Source: Natronococcus occultus SP4 | GTDB taxonomy: Archaea; Halobacteriota; Halobacteria; Halobacteriales; Natrialbaceae | Assembly (NCBI RefSeq): GCF_000328685.1 | Contig: NC_019974.1 | Location: 2,223,001-2,287,000 of the forward strand | DNA: 64,000 bases | Reading direction: 5' to 3' | Part shown: positions 17,438 through 25,884 of the stretch, piece after piece | Layout: each line of letters opens with the position of its first letter | How positions within the stretch are numbered: the first letter of the stretch is position 1 | Made by a program: the position numbers and the translations under genes | Notes under the pieces: generated by a model | The model's input: only the letters and a program-made list of their open reading frames with translations | Database searches by the model: none | Told to the model about the DNA's origin: nothing

Positions 17438-18147
17438 TCCCGATCACGCTCGGCCGTCTCGTCGTCCGCCTCTCTCGTGTCGGCTCCCAGGTCGGCGGCG
17501 AGCCGATGCTGGTGGTCGTTCTCGGGGAGAGTCCGCGGGTCGCGATCGGCCGGGAACGACGCGTCCTCGGCGAGCAGGTCGTCGAACACCCACGTCGCGG
17601 TTCCCTCACGGACCTCCTCCAGATAGGCGTCCCGCCCGATCGTCAGCTGGCGGATCCGCGCGCCGTCGAAGGCCGCGATCAGCACCGCCGCGGTCGTCTC
17701 GGGGTCGTGGTCCCGGAACTCGCCGGCCTCGAGCCCGTCTCGGAGGATCTCCTCGAGGATCTCGCGAAGCTGGTCGTCGCTCTTGCGGAGCTTCTCGCGG
17801 AACCGGTCGTTGTACGGCCCCTGCGTGCGCAACTCGAGCATCGCGACGTGGAACGACTGGCGATCGTTCTCGCCGGGACCGTAGAGAAACCAGTCGACGA
17901 ACGTCGCCAGTCGCTCGACCGGGGGAAGATCCCGGGTTTCGGCGACCCGATCGTCGAACCGCTCGAAGAGGAACTCGAGAAAGTCCGCCAGCAGGTCCTC
18001 CTTGGAGTCGTAGTGGTAGAACAGCAGCGACTTGCTCTTGTCGGTCCTGTCGGCGATATCCTGGGCCGTCAGCTCGGTGTAGCCGTGTTCACAGAGCGCC
18101 TCGTAGGCCGCGCGCATGATCGAGGTACGAACGTCAGGGTCAGTCAC
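17434..18147 (-). CDS. TetR/AcrR-family repressor of the MATE exporter
   Basis: A 237 aa regulator. The N-terminal helix-turn-helix domain spans about residues 9-55 and includes LTAQDIADRTDKSKSLLFYH, the usual TetR recognition helix ending in Phe-Tyr-His. The rest is a helical ligand-binding domain, followed by an acidic and basic tail. The start is GTG at 18147. A TATA-like TTTAT at 18172-18177, about 27 bases upstream, fits a leaderless transcript beginning at that GTG. A perfect inverted repeat overlaps the start, implying autorepression and control of the downstream MATE gene. The inducer is unknown. Confidence 0.92.
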   Translation of the reverse strand: MTDPDVRTSIMRAAYEALCEHGYTELTAQDIADRTDKSKSLLFYHYDSKEDLLADFLEFLFERFDDRVAETRDLPPVERLATFVDWFLYGPGENDRQSFHVAMLELRTQGPYNDRFREKLRKSDDQLREILEEILRDGLEAGEFRDHDPETTAAVLIAAFDGARIRQLTIGRDAYLEEVREGTATWVFDDLLAEDASFPADRDPRTLPENDHQHRLAADLGADTREADDETAERDRE

Positions 18148-18177
18148 TAACTGACTAGTTAGTCAGCGACGATAAAG
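18146..18177 (-). promoter_or_regulatory. Operator and TATA box of the tetR-MATE operon
   Basis: A perfect 7-4-7 inverted repeat (ACTAACT-GACT-AGTTAGT) spans 18146-18163. It covers the predicted transcription start and touches the GTG codon. A TTTAT TATA-like element at 18172-18177 sits about 27 bases upstream of the GTG. A repressor bound here would block polymerase loading. Confidence 0.7.
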
Positions 18178-18197
18178 GGTATTTCGGTTCGAAGCCG

Positions 18198-18476
18198 CTA
18201 CGGACGGTACCGTCGTACGCCGAACGGTTCGTAGCCCCCGAAGGCGACCTCCAGCGATCCGATCCACCAGTTCCAGCGCTCGGGCGGCCCGCCGTCGGGC
18301 GCGTCCGCGAGCTCGTCGAGGACGACGTCCTCGGTCAGCGGGATGTCGGTGTCGTCCTCGTAGCGACCGGCGTCGGCAAGGTCGACGGCCTGGCGGGCGA
18401 CGACGCGGGCGCCGCCGCTCGTCCCGCCGAAGCGCTCACGCAGGCGGTCCTCGAGGCGGTCGCGGTCGATGCTCAC
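18198..18476 (-). CDS. Conserved haloarchaeal protein of unknown function
   Basis: A 92 aa protein if started at the GTG at 18476 ([18 protein letters not shown]). Longer in-frame starts exist, one of which would overlap the divergent S6e gene by two bases and run through its promoter, so the shorter form is preferred. The core has a helix rich in Arg/Ala (GGARVVARQAVDLADAGRY) and a Trp-rich C-terminus (WNWWIGSLEVAFGGYEPF). No family with known activity is recognised. It sits between the tetR operon and rps6e. Confidence 0.65.
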   Translation of the reverse strand: MSIDRDRLEDRLRERFGGTSGGARVVARQAVDLADAGRYEDDTDIPLTEDVVLDELADAPDGGPPERWNWWIGSLEVAFGGYEPFGVRRYRP

Positions 18477-18582
18477 GCGGGGGAGTACGCACTCGAGGTG
18501 GTAAACGTCGGCGGCCGCGGGCGGGGGCTCGTCGAGACCGTGTTTCGATGTGTTTTTGGGCACCCGCCGTTTTTCACCGGGC

Positions 18583-18975
18583 ATGGCAAGTTTCACAGTC
18601 GTCGTTGGCGATCCGGACTCCGGGTCGACCTACCAGCTCGAAGCGGACGATCAGGACGCGAACCGGTTCATCGGCAAGTCGATCGGCGAGGAAGTCGACG
18701 GCACCGCCGTCGGACTCGACGGCTACACTCTCGAGATCACCGGTGGCTCCGACGAGGCCGGCCGACCGCTCAGCCCCGACGTCGCCGGACCGAATCTCGA
18801 GGAAGTGCTGATGAAGGGCCGCCAGGTCGGCTACCACCCCACCCGGGACGGCGAGCGACGCCGCGTCACGGTCCGTGGACGGGAGGTCTCCGACGCCGTC
18901 GCACAGATCAACGCCTCCGTGGTCGAATCCGGGAGCAGCGACATCGACGAGCTGCTGGGCGGCGACGACGAGTAA
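18583..18975 (+). CDS. rps6e: 30S ribosomal protein S6e
   Basis: A 130 aa archaeal-eukaryotic small-subunit ribosomal protein. It starts [20 protein letters not shown] and carries the family strand [17 protein letters not shown] and the basic [18 protein letters not shown] region that contacts rRNA. Its length is normal for archaeal S6e, which lacks the long phosphorylated tail of eukaryotes. A T-rich stretch (TGTTTTTGG) about 28 bases upstream of the ATG suggests a leaderless mRNA. An in-frame upstream start would add residues not found in the family. Confidence 0.95.
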   Translation: MASFTVVVGDPDSGSTYQLEADDQDANRFIGKSIGEEVDGTAVGLDGYTLEITGGSDEAGRPLSPDVAGPNLEEVLMKGRQVGYHPTRDGERRRVTVRGREVSDAVAQINASVVESGSSDIDELLGGDDE

Positions 18976-18989
18976 CGACTCACGTTCTT

Positions 18990-19421
18990 ATGGCAGATAG
19001 AGTTTCGAGCGATCATCCGTCAGTGCGGACCGTTCGCTCGACGCGTACCGAGACCGCGACGGGAAGCAAACTCGAGATTCCGGCCGAGGACCGCGACGCG
19101 TTCGTGCCCGACGAGGTCGTTCGGGTCGTCCTCGACGGAACCGAACGGTTCGCCCGTATCGAACGCGCACTGACGGGCGAGGAGCTCTCCGTTCCCGGCG
19201 TCTACGACACGCCGGAGCTGGCCCGGAACCCCGGCGAGGGAGCCGACCGACTCACGGAGTGGATCGACGACCACGACATCCGTTCGGGCGGGTCGGTGCT
19301 GATCGACGTCGTCGAATCCGAGTTTCTCTACGGACTCCGCGAACCCGGCGAGACGAACTTCTACGACGCCCGCGAGCCGCCAAACGACAGCCTGAGCGAC
19401 ATCGCGAGCGATCTGGAGTAA
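18990..19421 (+). CDS. Conserved haloarchaeal protein of unknown function
   Basis: A 143 aa acidic soluble protein beginning MADRVSSDHPSVRTVRSTRT. It has a beta-rich N-terminal half (SKLEIPAEDRDAFVPDEVVR, then VVLDGTERFARIERAL) and a C-terminal part with SGGSVLIDVVESEFLYGLR. It follows S6e by only 14 bases and is probably co-transcribed. That conserved placement hints at a housekeeping role, but no motif defines one. The ATG at 18990 is preferred because upstream in-frame sequence is antisense-like and overlaps S6e. Confidence 0.75.
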   Translation: MADRVSSDHPSVRTVRSTRTETATGSKLEIPAEDRDAFVPDEVVRVVLDGTERFARIERALTGEELSVPGVYDTPELARNPGEGADRLTEWIDDHDIRSGGSVLIDVVESEFLYGLREPGETNFYDAREPPNDSLSDIASDLE

Positions 19422-19428
19422 GCGGTCG

Positions 19429-19923
19429 CTACCGCTCGGGCGACGAAGACGCCGCGAGAAACCGTTCCAGCAACAGCCCGAAGGCCAGATGCTGGTGCAT
19501 CGTCCGCTCGAGGGTCGCCTGGACGTACTCCTCGTCGACGACGGCGTACTCCTTGGTCCTGACCTTCGCGTGCATCTCGAGGACGTCCCGATCCTCGAGG
19601 GCGTGGAGACACGGATACACCGTCCCCGGGCTGAGCTGTGCGTCGAACAGGTCGGCCAGATCCGCGAGCAGCTCCTTTCCGTGGGTCGACCCGCGAGCCG
19701 AGACAAGCACGAGCAACAGCTCCTCGAGGTTTTCTTTGACCAGCGAGTCGTCGAACGCGACGTCCTCGGTCGCGAGCGCGTCGGGTACCTGATCGAGCAG
19801 TTCGTCGAGATCGTGTTCGGTCGCCGCCGCGTCGACGGTGTCGGGAGCGTGCCCGGACGCACGGGCGCTCGCGGCGGTTCGGTCGTCGAACGCGGCTGCG
19901 ATGGAGGGGTCGTGTTTACTCAT
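19429..19923 (-). CDS. PadR-like transcriptional regulator
   Basis: A 164 aa DNA-binding protein. After a disordered 50-residue N-terminus, the PadR-type winged helix spans about residues 60-125: LEELLLVLVSARGSTHGKEL, LSPGTVYPCLHALEDRDVLE and VRTKEYAVVDEEY. SPGTVYPxLxxLE is diagnostic for the family. It converges with the S6e-linked gene and is transcribed towards it. A TATA-like TTTATTA at 20079-20085 predicts a roughly 130-base leader. Proximity to the archaellum cluster makes a motility role conceivable but unproven. Confidence 0.85.
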   Translation of the reverse strand: MSKHDPSIAAAFDDRTAASARASGHAPDTVDAAATEHDLDELLDQVPDALATEDVAFDDSLVKENLEELLLVLVSARGSTHGKELLADLADLFDAQLSPGTVYPCLHALEDRDVLEMHAKVRTKEYAVVDEEYVQATLERTMHQHLAFGLLLERFLAASSSPER

Positions 19924-20274
19924 TGACAGTCACCGTGGTGTCGGAGCTGGGTCGGCGTCGATCTCACCGGCGCGCGCCGGTCGAACGACGGGCTTCGGTC
20001 GCCACAGCGGCGGGTTTCCGTCGGCTTCGATCGAGCGGTTCGTGACCCATCGACTACTCTCACCACGTATCGAAGCGTAATAAATACCAGGTTTCGTGAA
20101 AGTCAAAGAATAGTATATTGATTTCCGCCTGTGGGATAATCGACGTCTGAGGGCTCATTCGCGACGGTATCGCTATTCTCGACAGTTCTGCCGAAAGTGT
20201 ATCTGCTGAACCATAATGTCTCGTGAACGATCTCCGTCCCGTTCGGCTCCCGGCCGTCGCGGCGTCGGTAGGTG
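19924..20274. other. Intergenic region between the PadR and flaD genes
   Basis: This 351-base stretch holds the probable padR promoter (TTTATTA, 20079-20085, minus strand) and an AT-rich segment around 20080-20220. On the minus strand two small frames lie between that promoter and padR. One, of 28 codons, starts at 20050 (MGHEPLDRS), about 30 bases from the TATA box. The other runs open into the padR ATG. Either could be a leader peptide; neither is supported beyond position. No RNA gene is recognised. Confidence 0.4.
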
Positions 20275-20703
20275 CTACGTGTCGTCGACAACGCCGACGA
20301 GCCCGTCGGGACGCTCGTCGGCGTCGAGTTGCCGGTCGGTCCGCTGGTTGGCCATCCGTCCGACCAGCGCCTCGTCCGCCAGACTCTCGCCGTCGATCCG
20401 GGCGATGTAGGCGAGGCTTCTGGCGTGGGCGGCAAAGACCGTTCCCTCGAGGGAGTCGACCGATTCCTCGAGCGTCGGCGACGCGTCGGCCTCGCCCGGC
20501 TCCCGGGACATCCCCCGGACGTACGAGACGAGTCGCTCGCGGGCCCGTGGGCCGATCCAGCCCACGTCCTCGTAGTAGCGCAGACAGTTCAGCGCGCCCG
20601 TTGTCCCGAACCGATCGGTGAGAAACCGCATCCACCGGATCGTCGCGTCCGTTCGGTCGGCTGAGGGGTCGAGCGTCTCGAGGTATGGGGTCGAGTCTGC
20701 CAT
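20275..20703 (-). CDS. flaD: Archaellum FlaD/E-domain protein
   Basis: A 142 aa cytoplasmic archaellum accessory protein made almost only of a FlaD/E domain. The core is MRFLTDRFGTTGALNCLRYY followed by EDVGWIGPRARERLVSYVRG, and matches in pattern the C-terminal domain of the FlaCE protein at 25885-26967 (LEALSYYVELGWIDEDVRA). FlaC/D/E proteins link chemotaxis signals to the motor. A TATA-like TATAT just upstream indicates its own promoter, separate from the main fla operon, which ends 66 bases earlier. Confidence 0.85.
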   Translation of the reverse strand: MADSTPYLETLDPSADRTDATIRWMRFLTDRFGTTGALNCLRYYEDVGWIGPRARERLVSYVRGMSREPGEADASPTLEESVDSLEGTVFAAHARSLAYIARIDGESLADEALVGRMANQRTDRQLDADERPDGLVGVVDDT

Positions 20704-20717
20704 CGGTATCTATCGAA

Positions 20718-20728
20718 CGATATATCTA
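20718..20728 (-). promoter_or_regulatory. TATA-like box of flaD
   Basis: On the minus strand the sequence reads TTAGATATATCG, centred about 20 bases before the flaD ATG. It suggests that flaD can be transcribed independently of the flaCE-flaJ operon. Confidence 0.45.
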
Positions 20729-20768
20729 ACTGAGCATGAAGGTTCGTTCCGTTACGAGCGGTGAGTCG

Positions 20769-22535
20769 TCAGACGGTGACGACGAACTCGACGACGTACT
20801 GGGTCGTGGCTGCGACGACCGCCCCGAGCCAGGTCAACAGGACGAAGTGTACCAGTCCGCTGATGAGGTGACCGCGGTCGGTGAGCCGAATGATCACCGC
20901 CGACAGCGCCGCGTTCAGCAGGATCGTAAACGTCAGCAGGTACTCGATGGCGCCGATGTTGTACTGTTCGGTGTGAAGCAAGCCGTCGGTGAAGTCGCCG
21001 GGCGCGGGCCCACCCGCCACGTCGCTGCCCGCGTCGGCCGTGTCGCCGAGATCCATCTCGTCCGTGATGTCCATCATGATATCGACGACCTCGAGCCCGA
21101 TGAAGAAGGCAAAGACGCTCGCGGCGGTGATGCCGTACAACACACCGATGAGCGTCATCGTCGCCTGCCGTCGTTGGTCGCGGACCTTCAGCACCTGGTT
21201 GTAGTTCGTGCTGATGATCTGGCCGAGCAGCTTCGGGTCGCCACCCATCCCTCGCCCGACGACGTACATGTCGCCGAACTTCTGGATGAGATACGACCCG
21301 GTCTCGGCAGCGAACAGCCGCCAGGATCGGATCCCGTCGATCCGCATGTTGAGGCGCTTGTAGAGCGCGTCGATGTTCTCGGTCAGCGCGCCGAAGTCCT
21401 TCCGTCGCAGACTCGCGAGGACGCTGCTGGTCGAGGACTGTTTGACACTCTCGACGGCCCCGAGCGTTCGCACGAAGCTGGGAAACTCCCCGTCGCGAGT
21501 CTTCACTTTCTGTTCTTCCTGGCGCATCTTCCAGCCGGGGTACAACAGCGGCGTCACCGGGACCGCAAGCAGGATCGACAGCGGGACGTCGACGTCCGGG
21601 ACCGGGACGAGCCCGGACAGGACGACGACGACCGCAAGCGCCAGCAGGGCACTTCCGCCACAGCCGATCGCCAGCGCGGTCGGGATCCCGCTGGTCGGCC
21701 CCGGGCCCGCGGTGTCCTCGAGATACCAGACCGGATCCGCGGGGGCGATCAGGTGGATCGCGTAGACGAACCCCAGCTGGACGATCAGGAACATGACGAT
21801 CGTGCCGGCGATCAGCAGCGTCGGGTTCGCCCCGATCAGGATCGGCAACACGATCGCGAACACGAGAACGAACGCGACCGACAGCATCATCGACATGTAC
21901 AGCTCCTTCATCACGTCGAGTTTCGACAGGTCGGCCTCGTACCGGGTGACGAACTGCTGGATGATCGTATCCTGTTCGTCGATCAGGAACTCGCTGATCT
22001 GCTGGCCGCCGCCGACCGTGTAGGCGAGCCGTTCGAGGAAATCGGACAGCAGCGGGCTCGCGGTCTGTTTGGCCCGCATCCGGCAGGCGTCGTCGAGGCT
22101 CATGTTCCAGGTGTCGACCATCGCGACCAGATGTCCCATCTCGTCGGCCAGGGCGTCGTACTCCTCCTCCTCGGCCAGGATACGGAAGATCTCGACCCGG
22201 TTGACGTTCGTCATCGACAACACGGTGATGTGGGTCAGAAACAGGTGGAACCGCTGGCGGATCTGCTTTCGCTTGCGGTCCTCCAGTAGCTTCGGGTAAC
22301 CCACCGCGACGGCGACCGCGAGCAGGCCGACCAGAAACAGCGGAACGGCGATCAGTAGCGGGAGACCCACCAGTATCGCCAGCAGCGGCAACGCCAGCGA
22401 GAGCCCGACAGCGGGAGCAACAACGAAGAGGAGATACCGATCGGTCGACATCTCCATGCGCTCGTAGGCCATCCCGAGCTCGCGAAGCGCCGATCGGGCG
22501 GCCAGCTCCGGCGACGAGTGAGTCTCCGAGGACAT
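20769..22535 (-). CDS. flaJ: Archaellum membrane platform protein FlaJ (ArlJ)
   Basis: A 588 aa polytopic membrane protein, homologous to type IV pilus PilC/TadB platform proteins, which anchors the FlaI ATPase and filament assembly. Two clusters of hydrophobic helices flank large cytoplasmic domains with the T2SSF pattern: AYTVGGGQQISEFLIDEQDT in the first and VVGRGMGGDPKLLGQIIST in the second. The ATG at 22535 lies one base after the flaI stop (22537); upstream in-frame sequence is antisense to flaI codons and is rejected. It is the last gene of the main fla operon. Confidence 0.95.
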   Translation of the reverse strand: MSSETHSSPELAARSALRELGMAYERMEMSTDRYLLFVVAPAVGLSLALPLLAILVGLPLLIAVPLFLVGLLAVAVAVGYPKLLEDRKRKQIRQRFHLFLTHITVLSMTNVNRVEIFRILAEEEEYDALADEMGHLVAMVDTWNMSLDDACRMRAKQTASPLLSDFLERLAYTVGGGQQISEFLIDEQDTIIQQFVTRYEADLSKLDVMKELYMSMMLSVAFVLVFAIVLPILIGANPTLLIAGTIVMFLIVQLGFVYAIHLIAPADPVWYLEDTAGPGPTSGIPTALAIGCGGSALLALAVVVVLSGLVPVPDVDVPLSILLAVPVTPLLYPGWKMRQEEQKVKTRDGEFPSFVRTLGAVESVKQSSTSSVLASLRRKDFGALTENIDALYKRLNMRIDGIRSWRLFAAETGSYLIQKFGDMYVVGRGMGGDPKLLGQIISTNYNQVLKVRDQRRQATMTLIGVLYGITAASVFAFFIGLEVVDIMMDITDEMDLGDTADAGSDVAGGPAPGDFTDGLLHTEQYNIGAIEYLLTFTILLNAALSAVIIRLTDRGHLISGLVHFVLLTWLGAVVAATTQYVVEFVVTV

Positions 22536-22536
22536 G

Positions 22537-24216
22537 CTACGCGAACTGATCGACCCCCCTGATCCGGATCGGCAGCCCCTGGAGGCCGTCGCGCTGGAAG
22601 TCCGCGATCGCGCGGTTGACCTCGTGGTAGCCGAGCACGTCGGCATCGATCAGCTGGCGGACGATCTCCGCCCGGCGGTCGAGCTCGTCGTAGATCCGTC
22701 GGGTGTCCTGGTAGCCAAGCAGCGTCGCGATCTGTTCCTCGAGGACGTAGGAGTTGTTCCGGCCCGTAAAGGAGACGACGTCGTCCCGGGGATCCCAGCG
22801 GAACGCCTGGCGGGTGACGACGCCGTCCTCGTAGTCGGAGTAGCCCTCGATCTCCTGGACGGAGGTGACCCGCCGGAGGACGTCGTCGCCTTGCTTGACC
22901 CGGTTCTGGAACAGGGCGACGTCGCAGTTGTCCATGAACGTCTCCGGGACGTTGATCGGGCTCCCGGTAAAGCGCTGGATCATCGAGACGATGTCGCTGG
23001 CGTGGAACGTCAGCATGACGGGGTGGCCGGTCTGGGCGGCCTGGAACGCCATCTGGCCCTCCTCGCCGCGGACCTCGCCGACGACGATGTAGTCGGGCCG
23101 CGAGCGCAGCGCGGCCGCGACGAGGTCAAACATGTCGACGTCGGCGCTCGCGTCGCCCGACCCCTCCCGAGTGAGCAGCTGCTGCCAGGTGTCGTGGGGC
23201 GGGACGACCTCCGCGGTGTCCTCGGCGGTGTAGATCTTCGCGTCCCGGGGAATAAAGGAGAGCGCGGCGTTCAGCGTCGTCGTCTTCCCCGAGGCAGTCT
23301 CGCCGACGACGAACACCGTCTGCTCGTTCTCGAGACAGAGCCAGAGGTACGCCGCCAGCTCGGGACTGAGCGTCCCCCACTTCGTGATCTGGAGGATCGA
23401 CAGCGGGATCTCCTCGCCCTGGCGGATCGTCAGCGAGGGGCCCTGGACCGAGACGTCGTCGGAGTAGATGATGTTGATCCGCGAGCCGTCGGGCAGGGTC
23501 GCGTCGATCACCGGATCGGAGTCGCTGACGGGGTGGTCCATCCGCTCGCCCATGTTGCGCAGCCACTGTTCGAACTCCGCGGCCGTCCCGAAGTCGACGG
23601 TCGCCTCGATCATCCCGTAGGTGCCGTGATCGAGATAACACTGGTCGGGACCGATGACGTGGATGTCCTCGTTTGCCGTGTCGGTCATCACCGGCTCCAG
23701 GGGACCGAGCCCGACGATGTCCCGCTGGAGCTGGTAGCGAAGCCGGGAGAACTGCTGTTCGGTGACCCCGATCGAGCTGGTGCCGAAGGCGCCGAGCAGC
23801 CCCGTGGACTCCCCGGTCCGCTCCCCGCCGACCGTGACGACTTCCTCCAGCAGGGCGTCGATGTGTTCCTCGAACTCCTCGCTGTCGGTCGGAGCCGGCC
23901 GCGTGACGCTCTTGTCGAGAATCCGACGGCGGATCTCGTCGTACAGCTCGCCGTCGACGTCCTCGAGGACGGGCTCGACGCAGTAGTAGGTCGTCGAGAT
24001 GCCGACGTCGCCGTGGACGTGACAGAAGATCGGCTCCTCGGGGGTGTAGATGACGTTCGGCCGGGGCGACTCCCACTCCACGTCGGGTTCGTCGATCAGG
24101 ATCGGATACTCGTTGTACTCGGCGTAGAACGCCTCGAGATGCTCGCGCAGGTGGGGGTGGTCCTCAGTGAGAGCGGCGAGGTCGTCCTCGAGTCGCGGCG
24201 TCCCGAAGTCGGACAT
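22537..24216 (-). CDS. flaI: Archaellum motor ATPase FlaI (ArlI)
   Basis: A 559 aa type II/IV secretion superfamily ATPase that powers archaellum assembly and rotation. The N-terminal domain (about 1-240) precedes the RecA-like core: Walker A in VVGETASGKTTTLNAA near residue 302, an acidic YTAEDTAEVV box, Walker B region RPDYIVVGEVRGEEG and the His box MLTFHASD. Length and motif order are normal. Genes flaH, flaI and flaJ follow each other with one-base gaps, so they are translationally coupled and their products form the motor complex at the membrane. Confidence 0.97.
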   Translation of the reverse strand: MSDFGTPRLEDDLAALTEDHPHLREHLEAFYAEYNEYPILIDEPDVEWESPRPNVIYTPEEPIFCHVHGDVGISTTYYCVEPVLEDVDGELYDEIRRRILDKSVTRPAPTDSEEFEEHIDALLEEVVTVGGERTGESTGLLGAFGTSSIGVTEQQFSRLRYQLQRDIVGLGPLEPVMTDTANEDIHVIGPDQCYLDHGTYGMIEATVDFGTAAEFEQWLRNMGERMDHPVSDSDPVIDATLPDGSRINIIYSDDVSVQGPSLTIRQGEEIPLSILQITKWGTLSPELAAYLWLCLENEQTVFVVGETASGKTTTLNAALSFIPRDAKIYTAEDTAEVVPPHDTWQQLLTREGSGDASADVDMFDLVAAALRSRPDYIVVGEVRGEEGQMAFQAAQTGHPVMLTFHASDIVSMIQRFTGSPINVPETFMDNCDVALFQNRVKQGDDVLRRVTSVQEIEGYSDYEDGVVTRQAFRWDPRDDVVSFTGRNNSYVLEEQIATLLGYQDTRRIYDELDRRAEIVRQLIDADVLGYHEVNRAIADFQRDGLQGLPIRIRGVDQFA

Positions 24217-24217
24217 G

Positions 24218-24946
24218 TTAGGCGACCGTCCGGGTGATGATCGAGACGCCCCGACCCTGCTGGACGCTGAACCCGATCGTGTCGTCGACGGGCGCGTTCA
24301 TGTTCTGGAACCGCCGGACGCGGATGCTGCGTCTGACCTCCTTGCCGACGGCGGTCGTCTCGATGTCGAAGTAGACGTCGGCGACGCTTCGCAGCGGGTG
24401 CAGGGCGTCCTCGTCGATCCCCGAGGGGTCGACGGTCAACACGATCGTCTTCCCGCCTCTGGTCATCTGCCGGAGGAAAGTGACCAGCCGCTGGAGCACC
24501 CGGTTCTCCTCGCCGGCCTCGCTGCCGGCCTCGTAGTTGGGGTCGTGGCGCAACAGCGCCGAGAGGGTGTCGACGTAGACGACGTCGGCCCGCCAGAGCT
24601 GCTCGGCGTCGACGAGCCGGGCAAGCAGCTGTCGGGTCGGCCCCGTATCGCGGGTGTCGACGTTCGCGTGCAAGAACAGCAGCCGTTCGGCCAGCAGGAG
24701 GTCGACGACGTCGTAGGACAGCGAGTGCATCTGGTCGACGAACTCGCCGGCCCCGAGCTCCGTCGAGACGTAGCTGACGTCGGTCCCCTCGGTCGCCATC
24801 CCGTAGGCGAACCGCTGGGAGAGGGCGCTTTTGCCCGCGCCGTCCTCGCCCTCGATCAGTACGATGCTTCCGGTCGGGATCCCGTCGCCGACGGCGTTGT
24901 TCACCCGATCTCGATCCGCCAGTCCGATTGAGTAGTGTTCGCTCAT
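24218..24946 (-). CDS. flaH: Archaellum ATP-binding protein FlaH (ArlH)
   Basis: A 242 aa KaiC/RecA-like protein that binds ATP and regulates FlaI. Walker A is LIEGEDGAGKSALSQRF at about residues 30-45. The Walker B-like strand is ADVVYVDTLSALL. No catalytic Glu directly follows, consistent with the reported lack of strong ATPase activity in FlaH. Its C-terminus is one base from flaI. The ATG at 24946 matches the short N-terminus expected for the family. Confidence 0.95.
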   Translation of the reverse strand: MSEHYSIGLADRDRVNNAVGDGIPTGSIVLIEGEDGAGKSALSQRFAYGMATEGTDVSYVSTELGAGEFVDQMHSLSYDVVDLLLAERLLFLHANVDTRDTGPTRQLLARLVDAEQLWRADVVYVDTLSALLRHDPNYEAGSEAGEENRVLQRLVTFLRQMTRGGKTIVLTVDPSGIDEDALHPLRSVADVYFDIETTAVGKEVRRSIRVRRFQNMNAPVDDTIGFSVQQGRGVSIITRTVA

Positions 24947-24948
24947 GG

Positions 24949-25434
24949 TTACGTTCGAAACTCGAAGACCGCGCTGGTCTCGTTGATCGTGACGACCGCC
25001 CGGTGTTCCCCGCCGGCGTCGAAGCCGTCCTCGAGGTCAGCAGCCGCGAGATCGATCTCGAGTTCGGCGACGGCGCCGGGCCGCCAGTGGTCGTCGCCGT
25101 GGAGCTCGATCTCCGAGCCGTCGTCGACGTAGGCCTCGCTCACGACGTACTCGCCGTCGAGGACGACGTCGAGCCCGGAGCCGTCGCTGGCGAGGGTGTT
25201 CTCGCCGGTGTTTTTGACGTACAGGGTGACGGTGTCGCCGTCGTAGACCGCGTCGCTGCCCGCGTCGCTGATGATCTCGATGTCGGTGTCGATCGTCTCC
25301 GCGGTGTTGCCCGTCTGGGTACTGACCGAGCCGCTGACGTCCGTGACCGCCGTGACGAGCGTCCCGGCGACGCCCGCGGCGACGATCATCGCGGCGATAA
25401 ACAGGATCAGACTCGAGATCGACGTGCTCGACAT
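24949..25434 (-). CDS. flaG: Archaellum stator protein FlaG (ArlG)
   Basis: A 161 aa protein with one N-terminal membrane helix (SSLILFIAAMIVAAGVAGTL) and an extracytoplasmic beta-rich domain containing DAVYDGDTVTLYVKNTGENT. FlaG forms filaments capped by FlaF that bind the S-layer and hold the motor in place. The N-terminal helix resembles class III pilin-like sequences but shows no clear preflagellin peptidase site. It lies two bases from flaH and one from flaF in the operon. Confidence 0.92.
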   Translation of the reverse strand: MSSTSISSLILFIAAMIVAAGVAGTLVTAVTDVSGSVSTQTGNTAETIDTDIEIISDAGSDAVYDGDTVTLYVKNTGENTLASDGSGLDVVLDGEYVVSEAYVDDGSEIELHGDDHWRPGAVAELEIDLAAADLEDGFDAGGEHRAVVTINETSAVFEFRT

Positions 25435-25435
25435 C

Positions 25436-25867
25436 TCAGATCGACTCCGTGATCGCGACGCCGTGTTCGGTGACGAGCTTGATGCGCTCGGGGTCCTCGG
25501 GCAAGTCCTCGGTTTCGACGGTGACGGTCAGCTCCTCCTCGGGGAGCCACAGCTCGTGGTCGGACTCCCCGTCGATCGTCGTCTCCCGGTCTGCGGGAAG
25601 CGTTCCGTCGACGAGCACCGTCGTGTCGGCGGCCGACAGCGAGGACGCGCCGTCGTTTCGTGCGGTCACCGTCAGCTCACCGTCGGCGTGCTCGACCTCG
25701 ACGTCGGCGACCGCCGCGTTCTGGGCCTCGAGGGCACGGTTGTCCCGATCCTCGATGGCATTCTGGCGTAAGTCTTGTGCCGACTGCAGGGCGGGGTAGG
25801 CCACGCTGACCGCGACGAGGACGCCGACGAGGATAACTGCTGTCGCACCGCTGGTGCTAAATCCCAT
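25436..25867 (-). CDS. flaF: Archaellum stator protein FlaF (ArlF)
   Basis: A 143 aa protein with a single N-terminal membrane helix (GATAVILVGVLVAVSVAYPA) and a beta-sandwich domain with DVEVEHADGELTVTARNDGA. FlaF binds the S-layer from the pseudoperiplasmic side and pairs with FlaG as stator. Length and topology are typical. It is separated from flaCE by 17 bases and abuts flaG. Confidence 0.92.
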   Translation of the reverse strand: MGFSTSGATAVILVGVLVAVSVAYPALQSAQDLRQNAIEDRDNRALEAQNAAVADVEVEHADGELTVTARNDGASSLSAADTTVLVDGTLPADRETTIDGESDHELWLPEEELTVTVETEDLPEDPERIKLVTEHGVAITESI

Positions 25868-25884
25868 CTTCGATCACCCGACCG

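Noticed and set aside
15830-17626. A 598-codon plus-strand frame over the MATE gene, and a 455-codon third-frame reading of the same region
   Set aside because: Both are low-complexity Arg/Asp-rich translations opposite or overlapping a well-defined transporter.
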